DNA of 64,000 nt, from contig NZ_FOFS01000006.1 of assembly GCF_900111015.1 (NCBI RefSeq), positions 62,001 through 126,000 of the forward strand, given 5' to 3'. Both the position numbers and the translations under genes were made by a program. Of this stretch, positions 27,071 through 35,539 are shown in pieces. This DNA comes from Solimonas aquatica (GTDB taxonomy: Bacteria > Pseudomonadota > Gammaproteobacteria > Nevskiales > Nevskiaceae). Within the stretch, counting starts at the first letter, position 1; each line of letters starts with the position of its first letter. The notes beneath the pieces were generated by a model that saw only the letters and a list, made by a program, of their open reading frames with translations, did no database searches and was not told where the DNA came from.

Positions 27071-27887
27071 GTGGTCTCGCATCGGCCGGGCAGATCCGGC
27101 GTAACGCCCCTAACGCTGGCTATTGGCATCGGCGCCAGCCAGTTTCGCGCACTCACCGGAGCCCATATTACGGCGACCAGACATGAAAATCGACATCGAG
27201 ACCAACTTCCCCGCGGTGCATGCTGCGTTCCTGGATCTGGCCCATCGCGCGGCCGACATGACGCCGGCAATGGAGCAGCTCGCCCACCTGCTGCTGGACG
27301 AGTCCGAAGATGCATTTGCGCGCCAGCGGTCGCCCAACTCCGGCGACTCCTGGCCGACGCTGGCCGCGACGACCATTCGGGAGCGCGCCGAGCTGGGCTA
27401 CTGGCCCGGCAAGATGCTGCAGCGCACCGGCCACCTGGCTGCGAGCCTGGTGCCCGACCACGGCCCCGACTTCGCGGCGGTCGGCACCAATCTGGATTAC
27501 GCCGCCGTGATGTTTTTTGGCGCCGAGCGCGGCGAGTTCGGCTCCACGAGCAAGGGCGCCCCGATCCCCTGGGGCGACATTCCCGGCCGCGAGTACATGG
27601 GCCTGTCGGCGGAGCGAGAGCCCGACGCCCTGGACATCGTCGGCGACTATTTGCTGCGCCTGCCGCCCACGTGATCGATGGAAATTTTGCCGGCGTTTTT
27701 TTCCACCGTTTCACCCACTACATTGGCGCTTCGCCGACATTTTCCGGCCTAAAATCGGCATTCAAACCCCATTAGAGCCGACTCATAGCCGATTTTTCGC
27801 GCTTATTTTTCTGTCACGCATCTCGCTGATCGTTCGGCTTTTTTTGTTTTCGGGCCTTATTTTCTCTGCCTCAGAACAAACAACCCC
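26573..27887 (+). mobile_element. Mu-like prophage remnant
   Basis: The 1.3-kb segment holds a broken gpF-like gene and an intact gpG-like gene in the order found in Mu-like phages, and no transposase, integrase or other late genes. The right part (27675-27887) is AT-rich compared with the host. Matching 10-bp sequences flank it and it splits what looks like an intergenic hairpin repeat. The exact ends are inferred, not proven. Confidence 0.65.
27183..27674 (+). CDS. phage virion morphogenesis protein, Mu gpG-like
   Basis: The 163-residue protein starts MKIDIETNF, with an earlier in-frame ATG (27123) that adds 20 residues. It shows the virion-morphogenesis family pattern: AFARQRSPNSGDSWPTLA, GKMLQRTGHLAASLV and YAAVMFFGAERGEFG, ending with an IP.REYMGLS segment. 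gpG acts in Mu-type tail/head completion. It is intact but sits alone after the broken gpF-like gene, so it is probably not active in producing phage. Confidence 0.8.
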   Translation: MKIDIETNFPAVHAAFLDLAHRAADMTPAMEQLAHLLLDESEDAFARQRSPNSGDSWPTLAATTIRERAELGYWPGKMLQRTGHLAASLVPDHGPDFAAVGTNLDYAAVMFFGAERGEFGSTSKGAPIPWGDIPGREYMGLSAEREPDALDIVGDYLLRLPPT

Positions 27888-27959
27888 CTGCGCGATGAGG
27901 GAGAGGGAAATGGGTCGATGCGGCTGCGCGGATTTCTGAAACTGCCCTGGCGCCGGCAT
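27675..27959. other. AT-rich intergenic stretch after the prophage remnant
   Basis: This 285-base region has T-rich tracts near 27690 and 27838-27850 and is clearly lower in GC than the host DNA. It appears to be leftover phage or insertion-junction DNA. It then passes through the right arm of a REP-like hairpin at 27888-27911. No gene was seen. Confidence 0.5.
27888..27897 (+). repeat. 10-bp direct repeat, right flank of the prophage remnant
   Basis: CTGCGCGATG is followed by AGGGAGAGGG, the right arm expected for the interrupted REP-like hairpin. It pairs with the copy at 26563-26572. Confidence 0.55.
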
Positions 27960-30113
27960 TCAGGCCGCCGCACTCACCCGCACCGCCAGACCATTGAGCG
28001 CGGCATTGCCGGAGAGTGCGTCCAGCGCCTGCTCGTCGGTGAGATCGTTGATGCTCTGCCCGCCCTGCTCGCGCGCGATGCGCAGGCGCACGCCGCTGCG
28101 GGCATGACCCCAGCCATGCGGCAGCGACACCACGCCGCGCATGATGTCCTCGGTGGCCTGCACTTCCACTTCCACGGCGCCGACGCGCGAGCGCACGCTG
28201 ACCCGTGCGCCGTCGGCAATGCCGCGCGCGGCCAGATCCTGCGGATGCATGAACAGCTGATGGCGCGGCTTGCCTTTCACCAGGCGCTGCGCGTTGTGCA
28301 TCCAGGAGTTGTTGCTGCGCACATGACGGCGTCCGATCAGCCACAGCTCCTCGGCCCCCGGCACGGCGGCTTCCTGCGCGCCCAGATGCGCATCCAGGCG
28401 CGCGAGGTCCGCGAGCACCGCCGGCACCGCCACCGCGATGCGCCGGTTTTTGGTCTTGAGCCGCTGCGGCAGGCAGCTGCGCAGCGCGCCCAGATCGATG
28501 CCTTCAGGCCGCGCACGCAGCTTGGCCAGCGTCAGCTTGTGCGCGCTCTTGCGCCCGTAAGGGCCCATGCGCAGCGCGATGTCGAGCAGGCGATGCGGCG
28601 GCAGGCGCGCGAGGATTTCGTTGCCCAGGCGCTTGAACAGCGAACCCTGCGCGCCCAGCTCGGCGCGCAGACGCCGGCCCAGGCGCGCGAAGATTTCCCA
28701 GTCATGCAGCGCACCCGCCGGCTTGGGCAGTACCGCCGGGCTGTACTTGACGGTGTTGCGCACCGCGAGGTGGTGAAAAATGATGTCGTAGTGATCGTGT
28801 TCCAGGCGGCTGGTCGGCGGCAGGATGTAATGCGCAAAGCGCGTGGTCTCGTTGCAGAAGCAGTCGATGCTGACCATCAGCTCCAGGCCGGCGAGCGCCT
28901 TCTCCAGCTGCCGGCCATTGGGCGTGGACAGCACCGGATTGCCGGCCACCGTGTACAGCGCGCGCACCTGGCCTTCGCCCGGCGTGAGGATTTCCTCGGC
29001 CAGCGCCGCCACCGGCAGCTCGCCGCCGAATTCCGGCAGGCCGCGCACGCGGCTCTGCCACACGCCCATATGTCCACGCTTGCCGGCATCGGCCACCAGA
29101 TCGAAAGCCGGCTGCGGAAACATCAGGCCGCCTTCGCGATCCAGATTGTCGGTGACGATGTTGAGCAGCGCGATGGCCCACTGGCAGACGGTGCCGAAGG
29201 CCTGCACCGAGACGCCCATGCGGCCGTACACCGCTGCCGCCCTGGCAGTGCGCAGCTCGTCGGCGATGCCGCGTATGGCCTCGGCGCTGATGCCGGTGAC
29301 GCGCGCCGCGCGCTCCGGCGTATAAGCCTCGAGCTGCGCCGCCACTTCATCCAGACCTTCGACCAGCGGCGCGAGCCGGCGCGGACGCAGACCGTGTTCA
29401 TTGAGCAGCACCTGGAGCAGCGCCAGCAGCAGCGCGGCATCGCTGCCGGGCCGGATGAAATGATGCGCGCTGGCCAGCTGCGCGGTTTCCGTGCGGCGCG
29501 GATCGATCAGCACCAGCTTGCCGCCGCGCGCCTGCAGCGCCTTCAGGCGCTCGCGAAAATCCGGCACCGTCCACAGGCTGCCGTTGGAGGCCATGGGATT
29601 GGCGCCGAGCATCAGGATGTAATCGCTGCGGTCGATGTCCGGCACCGGCAGCATCAGCTGATGGCCGTACAACCACATCGCCACCAGATGATGCGGCAGC
29701 TGATCCACGGAAGTCGCCGAATAGCGGTTGCGGGTTTTCAGCGGCGAGAACAGCTGCGGCGAATGGGTGAGATTGCCCCAGTTGTGGACCGAGGGATTGC
29801 CGGCGTACACGGCGATGCTGTTGTTGCCGTGCGCGCGGCGGATGGCGGCGGTCTTCTGCGCAATCTCGGTGAACGCCTGCGCCCAGGAGATTTCCTGCCA
29901 CTGCTCGCCCACGCGCTTGACCGGCTTGCGCAGACGATCCGGGTCTTCGTGCAGATCCTGCAGGGCCACGGCCTTGGGGCAGATGTGCCCGCGCGAGAGC
30001 GGATCGCGCTCGTCACCGCGTATGGACACGATGCGGCCGTCGCGCACGCGGAACTCCAGACCGCAGATCGCCTCGCAGAGATTACAGGCGCCGTAATGCG
30101 TGCTCTCGCTCAT
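27960..30113 (-). CDS. cytoplasmic molybdopterin oxidoreductase (formate-dehydrogenase-like)
   Basis: The 717-residue protein has an N-terminal 4Fe-4S motif C10-x2-C13-x3-C17-x27-C45, followed by the molybdopterin fold with VYAGNPSVHNWGN, YILMLGANPMASNGS and a C-terminal molydopterin-dinucleotide-binding barrel with SLPHGWGHARSGVRL. There is no twin-arginine signal, so it should be cytoplasmic. The ATG at 30113 has GGGAGAG upstream. It lacks small-subunit or electron-transfer partners nearby. The substrate cannot be told from motifs, and BisC/formate-dehydrogenase-like proteins of this size are often annotated only as molybdopterin oxidoreductases. Confidence 0.85.
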   Translation of the reverse strand: MSESTHYGACNLCEAICGLEFRVRDGRIVSIRGDERDPLSRGHICPKAVALQDLHEDPDRLRKPVKRVGEQWQEISWAQAFTEIAQKTAAIRRAHGNNSIAVYAGNPSVHNWGNLTHSPQLFSPLKTRNRYSATSVDQLPHHLVAMWLYGHQLMLPVPDIDRSDYILMLGANPMASNGSLWTVPDFRERLKALQARGGKLVLIDPRRTETAQLASAHHFIRPGSDAALLLALLQVLLNEHGLRPRRLAPLVEGLDEVAAQLEAYTPERAARVTGISAEAIRGIADELRTARAAAVYGRMGVSVQAFGTVCQWAIALLNIVTDNLDREGGLMFPQPAFDLVADAGKRGHMGVWQSRVRGLPEFGGELPVAALAEEILTPGEGQVRALYTVAGNPVLSTPNGRQLEKALAGLELMVSIDCFCNETTRFAHYILPPTSRLEHDHYDIIFHHLAVRNTVKYSPAVLPKPAGALHDWEIFARLGRRLRAELGAQGSLFKRLGNEILARLPPHRLLDIALRMGPYGRKSAHKLTLAKLRARPEGIDLGALRSCLPQRLKTKNRRIAVAVPAVLADLARLDAHLGAQEAAVPGAEELWLIGRRHVRSNNSWMHNAQRLVKGKPRHQLFMHPQDLAARGIADGARVSVRSRVGAVEVEVQATEDIMRGVVSLPHGWGHARSGVRLRIAREQGGQSINDLTDEQALDALSGNAALNGLAVRVSAAA

Positions 30114-30181
30114 GCCGCTCTCCCGAATGTTTCTGTCTGTGCCGACATGGTGAGCCGAGACCGCGCGCTTGAGAAGCCGTG

Positions 30182-30829
30182 CTAGTCCAGCGCCGGCCAT
30201 CGCCAGCGCCGCCACAGCGCGCTGACCATCAGGCAAGTGCCCAGCACCACCAGATACGAGCCCAGCACATCGCTGGCGAAGTGCTTGCCCTGCAGCATGC
30301 GCACCGCCCCGATGCTCACACCGGCGGCGATGCCCAGCCAGTGCCAGCGCCGCCGCTGCCGCGGCCAGGCATAGCCGAAGGCCAGCAGGTAGAAGCCCAT
30401 CACCGCATGGCCGCTGACGAAGGAGCAGTTCTTGTCGCAGTACCGGCTCGGCACTGCCGCCGGCACCAGCGGCTGCGTGCCGCCGAAGACCTGCGTCTCC
30501 ACCGGGCGCGGCCGGCCCCAGTGATCCTTGAGCAGGGGATGCGCAATCAGGCCCGGGCCCAGCGCCAGCACCAGCAGCAGAAAGCCGGCGCGCGCGCGCA
30601 GCGGCCGCAGCGAAGGCCGCAGGCTGCCGGCGAGCAGCGCCAGCAGCAGCCCGGCAATCAGCAGCGGCGCGAGCACATTCACCGCACGATAGATCAGCAG
30701 CACGGCCGGCGCCTGCGCCCAAACGAAGCCTTCTCCCGCGCGATAGCCGATGCTGCTCAAGGCCACATCCAGCTGCGGGAACAGGGCGAACAGCAGCAGC
30801 AGGAGCAATCCGGCGATCAGCTGCGGCAT
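30182..30829 (-). CDS. PAP2-family membrane phosphatase
   Basis: The 215-residue protein has several membrane helices and the three acid-phosphatase signatures: KDHWGRPRP, SGH with following AVMG, and RMLQGKHFASDV. PAP2 proteins remove phosphate from lipid carriers such as undecaprenyl or lipid A phosphates at the outer face of the inner membrane. Its start overlaps the end of the upstream glycosyltransferase by 13 bases. An adjacent ArnT-like transferase suggests lipid or lipopolysaccharide modification, but the substrate is inferred. Confidence 0.85.
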   Translation of the reverse strand: MPQLIAGLLLLLLFALFPQLDVALSSIGYRAGEGFVWAQAPAVLLIYRAVNVLAPLLIAGLLLALLAGSLRPSLRPLRARAGFLLLVLALGPGLIAHPLLKDHWGRPRPVETQVFGGTQPLVPAAVPSRYCDKNCSFVSGHAVMGFYLLAFGYAWPRQRRRWHWLGIAAGVSIGAVRMLQGKHFASDVLGSYLVVLGTCLMVSALWRRWRWPALD

Positions 30830-32286
30830 GCCTGCAAATCTCCATCGCGGGTGATCAGCACCAGCTGCAAGTCGAGCGCGGCATCGCGGCGCAGCGGCAC
30901 GTGAATGGGCGCCAGCCGCTGCGCCTGCGCGACGCGTCCGGCCAGCGTCTGCAAGGCATCGCCGCGCCGCGCCACGTACAGCCAGCAGGCGGCATCGCCG
31001 GCCGGCGCCACCAGATCGTAGTGATGCCGGGGCGCACCGGGCAGGGTCAGCGACTGGATCGCGGTGCCCTCGGGGCGCAGATAATAGGCCAGCTCGGCCA
31101 GCACATCGCGCTCCTCGGCCAGCAGCTGCGCCTGCGGATACTCGCGCCAGACTTCGCGGATCTGCGCGGCCGCCTGACGCCAGCCCATGATGCGCACATA
31201 AGGATCATTGCGCCGCGTCAGCTCCACACCGAAGGCACCGGCCAGGGCGTGGTAGTTGTAGGCCAGCAGACCCAGCAGCACATTGAGCGCGATGGCGGCA
31301 GCGAGCCAGACCGTGCGCTGCTCCCGCAGCGCCTCGCCGACGATGAACAGCACGATGCCGACGAAGGCCAGCGCCGCCCAGTTGCCATTGGCCTTGGCCA
31401 GCAGCGCCTGCGCGGTCATCAGCGCCAGCAGCGGCAGCGAAAACCAGGCCAGCAGGCGCCGGCGTGCTCGTGCAGGTTCATCCAGCGGCAGACGCGGGCG
31501 CAGCAGCAGCAAGCCGAGCAGACCCAGCAAGGGCCCGATGATGGCCAGCTGCTCGCCGATGAAGTCGAGCAAGGCTTTCGGCCGCAGCAGCGCGCCACGA
31601 TCCCACTGCGCAATCGACACCGTGTGATGCACGGTGACCATGCCGCTGTGCAGATTCCAGAGCAGATGCGGCGCGAAGATCGCCAGCGCCAGCAGCGCCG
31701 CCGCCCAGGGCTTCGGCGACTGGAGCAGACGCCGCCAGCTCAGCGGCAAGGCGCCGAGGAAGAAAAACACCATGGGATACTTGGCCAGCAGACCCAGGCC
31801 GACCAGCAGGCCCAGTGCCAGCCACCAGCGCCAGGCGTCTTCGTCCAGCGCGCGCAGCAGGCAGTACAGCGCCCAGATCCAGCAGCACAGCAGCGGCACA
31901 TCGGTGGACACGATCAGCGCCGAGATATCGATGCCGGGCAGCAGCAGGAAGCCCAGCGCGGCGATGGCGCCGACGCGCGCATCGTAGAGCCGCGCACCCA
32001 CGAAGAAGAAGCCGAGCGTGCTGAGCGGATACAGCACGAAGCTCGAAGCCTTCACGCACAGCTCGCCGTCACCGCAGACACTGGTGGTCGCCGCAATCAG
32101 CCAGGCGATCAGTGGCGGCTTGGAGAAATAACCCCAGGCCGGCGACTGCGCCCAGTACCAGTACTGCGCTTCATCGACGAACAGTTCCAGCTGCTGCTGG
32201 CGCAGCCAGATCACCCGCAGCGCGGTGATGCCCAGCGCGCCCAGCAGTACCAGCCAGAAGGCTTGCCGCCGGTCGCCCAGATTCAC
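30817..32286 (-). CDS. ArnT/PMT-like membrane glycosyltransferase
   Basis: The 489-residue protein starts at a GTG overlapping the NUDIX stop as GTGA. It has about ten membrane helices, the N-terminal DE pair (LFVDEAQYWYW) and GYFSKPPLIAWL, which are hallmarks of PMT_2/GT39/GT83 lipid-linked sugar transferases. A longer in-frame start was rejected because it overlaps the whole NUDIX gene. It is followed by a PAP2 phosphatase. It may add a sugar to lipid A or another envelope lipid from a polyprenyl donor. Which sugar it uses is not visible. Confidence 0.83.
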   Translation of the reverse strand: MNLGDRRQAFWLVLLGALGITALRVIWLRQQQLELFVDEAQYWYWAQSPAWGYFSKPPLIAWLIAATTSVCGDGELCVKASSFVLYPLSTLGFFFVGARLYDARVGAIAALGFLLLPGIDISALIVSTDVPLLCCWIWALYCLLRALDEDAWRWWLALGLLVGLGLLAKYPMVFFFLGALPLSWRRLLQSPKPWAAALLALAIFAPHLLWNLHSGMVTVHHTVSIAQWDRGALLRPKALLDFIGEQLAIIGPLLGLLGLLLLRPRLPLDEPARARRRLLAWFSLPLLALMTAQALLAKANGNWAALAFVGIVLFIVGEALREQRTVWLAAAIALNVLLGLLAYNYHALAGAFGVELTRRNDPYVRIMGWRQAAAQIREVWREYPQAQLLAEERDVLAELAYYLRPEGTAIQSLTLPGAPRHHYDLVAPAGDAACWLYVARRGDALQTLAGRVAQAQRLAPIHVPLRRDAALDLQLVLITRDGDLQACRS

Positions 32287-32822
32287 GGCAACTGCGCGCG
32301 CAGAAAATACAGCGCGGTGTAGATGCGCGGCTCGATCAGCAGACCCTCGGCGGCGCGGGCGCGCAGCCAGCCGTCCACCTCGCGCAGCGCCACGCGATGC
32401 ACGGTGATGTCCTCGCCCGGCACGCCGCCGCCGGGGCCCACCTTCGTCAGGTCCGTGACGCGCACCAGATGCAGCATCTCGGAAGTCAGGCCGGCGGCCA
32501 CCGGACCGGAAATCAGGATCTCGGCCTGCGCACCGCGATAGCCGGTTTCCTCCTCCAGCTCGCGGATCGCCGAAGCCTCGATGCTTTCGTGGCGGAACTC
32601 GTGCTCGTCGCCGATCATGCCGGCCGGCAGCTCGATGCAGCGCGCCTGCAGCGGCAGGCGGTACTGCTCCACCAGCAGCAGTTCCTGCGCATCGGTGACG
32701 GCGAGAATGAAACCCGCGCCGCTGCTGTTGACGCGCGAGACATATTCCCAATGCCGGTCGCGCACCAGGCGCAGAAACCGGCCGCGATGCAGCTCCTGGA
32801 TGTCGGCTTGCGGATCACTCAT
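32283..32822 (-). CDS. NUDIX hydrolase, ADP-ribose pyrophosphatase type
   Basis: The 179-residue protein has the NUDIX core AIRELEEETGY with the preceding glycine and glutamate spacing, plus ELPAGMIGD upstream, as in ADP-ribose/nucleoside-diphosphate-sugar hydrolases of the NudF/NudE type. It should be cytoplasmic and use Mg. It overlaps the next gene as GTGA and follows the RlmJ gene by 22 bases. Confidence 0.85.
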   Translation of the reverse strand: MSDPQADIQELHRGRFLRLVRDRHWEYVSRVNSSGAGFILAVTDAQELLLVEQYRLPLQARCIELPAGMIGDEHEFRHESIEASAIRELEEETGYRGAQAEILISGPVAAGLTSEMLHLVRVTDLTKVGPGGGVPGEDITVHRVALREVDGWLRARAAEGLLIEPRIYTALYFLRAQLP

Positions 32823-32844
32823 CGTGTGCTCTCGATCAGCGGGG

Positions 32845-33681
32845 TTATTTCTTCACGGGCCAGAGTTCGGCGCGCGCCTGCGCCTGCGGCCCATGCGCCA
32901 GATAGCGCGCCAGCCAGGGCAGCGCCGGCGCGATCTCCTGCTGGAAGCGATACGGCGGATTGACGATCAGCATGCCGCAGGCATGCATCTGTCCTTCGCT
33001 GGGCGCGCCGGTTTCCAGAATGTAATTGGCCGCCTCGCGCTTGAGGCTCTCGCGCACGCGGCGCAGCCAGCGCTCGGTGTCGAAGCGCTTCTTGTAGGGA
33101 TACCAGACCGCGTACACGCCCCCGGCGAAACGCGCCAGCGCGCGGCTCAGCGCAGTCTGCAGGGCATCGAATTCATCGGGGCGCTCGAAGGGCGGATCGA
33201 TCAGCACCAGGCCGCGACCGCTGGCCGGCGGCAGCAGGCTGTGCAGCTCGTAGCCGTCGCGGCGGTGGATGGCGATGCGCGGGTCTTCCCCGAGGCGCTG
33301 CCTGAGCTGCGCGGCAATCGCCGGCTCGCGCTCGCAGAGCACCAGCTGATCCTGCGCACGCGCCGTGCGCGCCGCCAGCCAGGGCGAGCCCGGATACCAG
33401 GCCAGGCCGCGCGCGTCCGTGCATTGCTGCAGCAGTTCCAGATACGGCGCCAGCGCCGGCGGCGGTGTGGCGGCGGCCAGCACCCGCGCCACGCCCTGCT
33501 GCGCCTCGCCGGTGCGCTGCGCCGCCGCGCTGCCCAGATCGTAGCCGCCGGCGCCGGCATGGCTTTCGTAATAAGTCCAGGCCGCCGGCTTGTCGTTCAT
33601 CGCGCGCAGCAGCGCGCACAGCAGGGCGTGTTTGAACACGTCCGCGAAATTGCCGGCATGAAACAGATGTTGGTAGTGCAC
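32845..33681 (-). CDS. rlmJ: 23S rRNA (adenine-N6)-methyltransferase RlmJ
   Basis: The 278-residue protein matches E. coli RlmJ in length and motifs: YQHLFHAGNFADVFKHALL at the N-terminus, YYESHAGAGGYDL for SAM binding, and LIDPPFERPDEF as the catalytic N6-adenine motif. RlmJ methylates A2030 of 23S rRNA. The GTG at 33681 gives the family-type N-terminus (one residue before HYQHLF), although no clear ribosome site precedes it. It heads the NUDIX/glycosyltransferase/PAP2 run. Confidence 0.9.
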   Translation of the reverse strand: MHYQHLFHAGNFADVFKHALLCALLRAMNDKPAAWTYYESHAGAGGYDLGSAAAQRTGEAQQGVARVLAAATPPPALAPYLELLQQCTDARGLAWYPGSPWLAARTARAQDQLVLCEREPAIAAQLRQRLGEDPRIAIHRRDGYELHSLLPPASGRGLVLIDPPFERPDEFDALQTALSRALARFAGGVYAVWYPYKKRFDTERWLRRVRESLKREAANYILETGAPSEGQMHACGMLIVNPPYRFQQEIAPALPWLARYLAHGPQAQARAELWPVKK

Positions 33682-33793
33682 GCGCTGCGCGTCGATGGAT
33701 CTTGCGTGAAGCGCGCAGTGTAACCCGCGACGCCAGCAACTTATCCGTCGCAAGCGGGCGCAAGCCACGGATGAGTCCTTACGGCAGCCTTGC

Positions 33794-33837
33794 AAAAAAA
33801 AGACCGCGGTTCCCCGGGAGTGAGGGGGGAACCGCGG
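33794..33837 (-). terminator. rho-independent terminator of the porin gene
   Basis: Arms CCGCGGTTCCCC (33804-33815) and GGGGAACCGCGG (33826-33837) form a 12-bp stem. On the minus strand it is followed by a run of at least seven T residues. It lies about 65 bases after the porin stop. Confidence 0.9.
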
Positions 33838-33903
33838 CGATGACATCGCGCCGGACCTGAGGTCTTGGGCGCTGCGCCCCCGGGGAGGGCGGCTTGGAGG
33901 AAC

Positions 33904-35133
33904 TCAGAACATGTACTTGGCCGAGAACTGCACGCGGTCCAGCTTGCCTTCGGCGCTGCTGTCCACTTCGCGCTTGGCGTGGCGGTATTCCAGGCCCAGG
34001 GTCAGCGGCTTGACCGGCGAGTACAGCAGATTGGCGCTGGCGCTGTAGAGCTTCCTGGTGACGCCGGTACCGACCAGGGCGGTTTCGTTGTCGGCCTTGA
34101 AACCGGAGACGGTGAAGGTGCTGCGCCAGGTGCCGGTCCAGACATGGCGATAGGCCATGTAACCGTTGTAGACCTTCACCGGCTTGAGGTCGTGGCTGAC
34201 GTCATTCATGGCCGCGTCCGCCACCGTGCCCAGCGCCAGATAACGGCCGATGCCCTTGCCGCCGTTGAGCATGAAGCGGAGGTCGTCGCCGGGGCCGAAG
34301 GTGATCTTGCCGGACAGCGAGGCGCCGCCGCCAAAAGCGGTGTCGTTACGCAGGGGCGCGGTGGGCGCGGTGGTCACCGCCGGATTGTCGATCTTCAGCT
34401 GTCGCGCGACGCCGGCGAGATTGATATCGGCCGGACCCAGCTTCACGGCGTAACGCAGGGTCAGATCCGGCAGCACGTTGTCGTCGGTGTTGCCGGCGGT
34501 GGTGCCGCTCAAGTTCTGCACCGTGGTCTCGCCGTTCTCCAGGGCCAGCGACAGGCCGCCGCTGCTGTAACGCACCTGCGGCTGACGGCCGAACACCGTG
34601 CCGTCGCTGGGGAAGGCGACGAAGTCCAGGGTTTCCGGCAGCGCGGTGAGATTGATGAAGTTGGTCCACTCCTGACCGAACAGCCAGTTGTCGAAGGTGA
34701 TGAAGGCGCGCCGCAGCGAAGGGTTGTAGGCGTTGGTCACGCCTTCGTTGCCGGAGCCGGAGATGGTCTGCGCGATCTGGCCGCTGATGAAGTCGGCCTC
34801 GATGTGGGTGCCGAGCTTGTGGCCGTCGAGATTGGTGTCGGTCTTGACGATCAGGCGCGTTTCCTTGGCGTGCGCGTCCAGACGCTGATAGGCCTGGCCG
34901 CTGCCGGTGGACACCGGGATGCTGCTGGGCACATAGAAATCACGGCCGGTGCCTTGCGCCACCTCACCGTCCGAGAAGCGGCTGTAGAGCGTGTCGAACT
35001 TGATGTACCCGCCGATGGTGAGGCTGGTGCTGTCGCTGATCTTCACCTCGGCAGCCGAAACTGCCTGCGCTGCCAGCAGCGCCGAGCCGGCGGCCAGCAG
35101 GCAAAGCCCGTGCGTGGACTTCATCGCCTTCAT
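33904..35133 (-). CDS. DcaP-like outer-membrane porin
   Basis: The 409-residue protein has a signal peptide ending AVSAAEV and a 16-strand-type barrel ending VQFSAKYMF. The N-terminal pattern TSLTIGGYIKFDTLYSRF, and FITFDNWLFGQEWTNF within the barrel, are typical of DcaP trimeric porins, which take up dicarboxylates or other small organic acids. The ATG at 35133 has AGGAGA upstream. A sigma-54 promoter at 35196-35211 and a CbrB-type palindrome at 35295-35313 precede it, so expression is probably under CbrAB carbon-source control. Confidence 0.88.
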   Translation of the reverse strand: MKAMKSTHGLCLLAAGSALLAAQAVSAAEVKISDSTSLTIGGYIKFDTLYSRFSDGEVAQGTGRDFYVPSSIPVSTGSGQAYQRLDAHAKETRLIVKTDTNLDGHKLGTHIEADFISGQIAQTISGSGNEGVTNAYNPSLRRAFITFDNWLFGQEWTNFINLTALPETLDFVAFPSDGTVFGRQPQVRYSSGGLSLALENGETTVQNLSGTTAGNTDDNVLPDLTLRYAVKLGPADINLAGVARQLKIDNPAVTTAPTAPLRNDTAFGGGASLSGKITFGPGDDLRFMLNGGKGIGRYLALGTVADAAMNDVSHDLKPVKVYNGYMAYRHVWTGTWRSTFTVSGFKADNETALVGTGVTRKLYSASANLLYSPVKPLTLGLEYRHAKREVDSSAEGKLDRVQFSAKYMF

Positions 35134-35195
35134 GTCTTGCTTCTCCTCTAGTGTTTATCGAAAGCGGCGCGGGCGGCGCCGCTGGCGCGAATAGG

Positions 35196-35211
35196 GGCAA
35201 GGCCCATGCCA
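35196..35211 (-). promoter_or_regulatory. sigma-54 promoter of the porin gene
   Basis: Read on the minus strand the sequence is TGGCATGGGCCTTGCC. It matches the TGGCAY-N5-TTGC consensus with the GG and GC pairs exactly ten bases apart. It lies about 60 bases before the porin start. Confidence 0.85.
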
Positions 35212-35294
35212 CGGAACAAAATCCCGCGTTGACAGACACTTGCGTCGCCAGGCCGGCTTTTGCGGGGAGTACGCATGTCACCTGGCGAAACCGA

Positions 35295-35313
35295 CTGTTA
35301 CGCTAAGTAACAG
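35295..35313. promoter_or_regulatory. CbrB-type operator
   Basis: CTGTTAC and GTAACAG flank five bases, making a perfect palindrome of the TGTTAC-N5-GTAACA form known for CbrB in Pseudomonas. It is about 85 bases upstream of the porin sigma-54 promoter and 41 bases before cbrX, so it could serve both genes. A second copy is at 47366-47384. Confidence 0.8.
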
Positions 35314-35353
35314 CCGTCCGGCTCGATCCGGCGCGACGACGAGAGGGGAGTAC

Positions 35354-35539
35354 ATGAGCAGTTCGCAGCCGCCCGGCCGGGACGACGCGGGCATCGCCTT
35401 GCTGTTGGTCGTGGGTCTGTTGCTGCCGCCGGGCTTATGGCTGTGGGTGGACAGCGGCCGTGCCTGGTGGCTGCTGTATCTGGCCTGGGGCCTGTGCATT
35501 TTCGGCGTCGCGGCGCTGCGCTGGCGGCGCCGCGCATGA
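35354..35539 (+). CDS. cbrX: CbrX-like small membrane protein
   Basis: The 61-residue protein has two membrane helices (ALLLVVGLLLPPGLWLW and LLYLAWGLCIFGVAAL) and a basic C-terminus. GAGAGGGGAG precedes its ATG. Its stop overlaps the cbrA start as ATGA. In Pseudomonas a similar small ORF, cbrX, is translationally coupled to cbrA, and the position and size match. Its own molecular role is not established. Confidence 0.8.
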   Translation: MSSSQPPGRDDAGIALLLVVGLLLPPGLWLWVDSGRAWWLLYLAWGLCIFGVAALRWRRRA

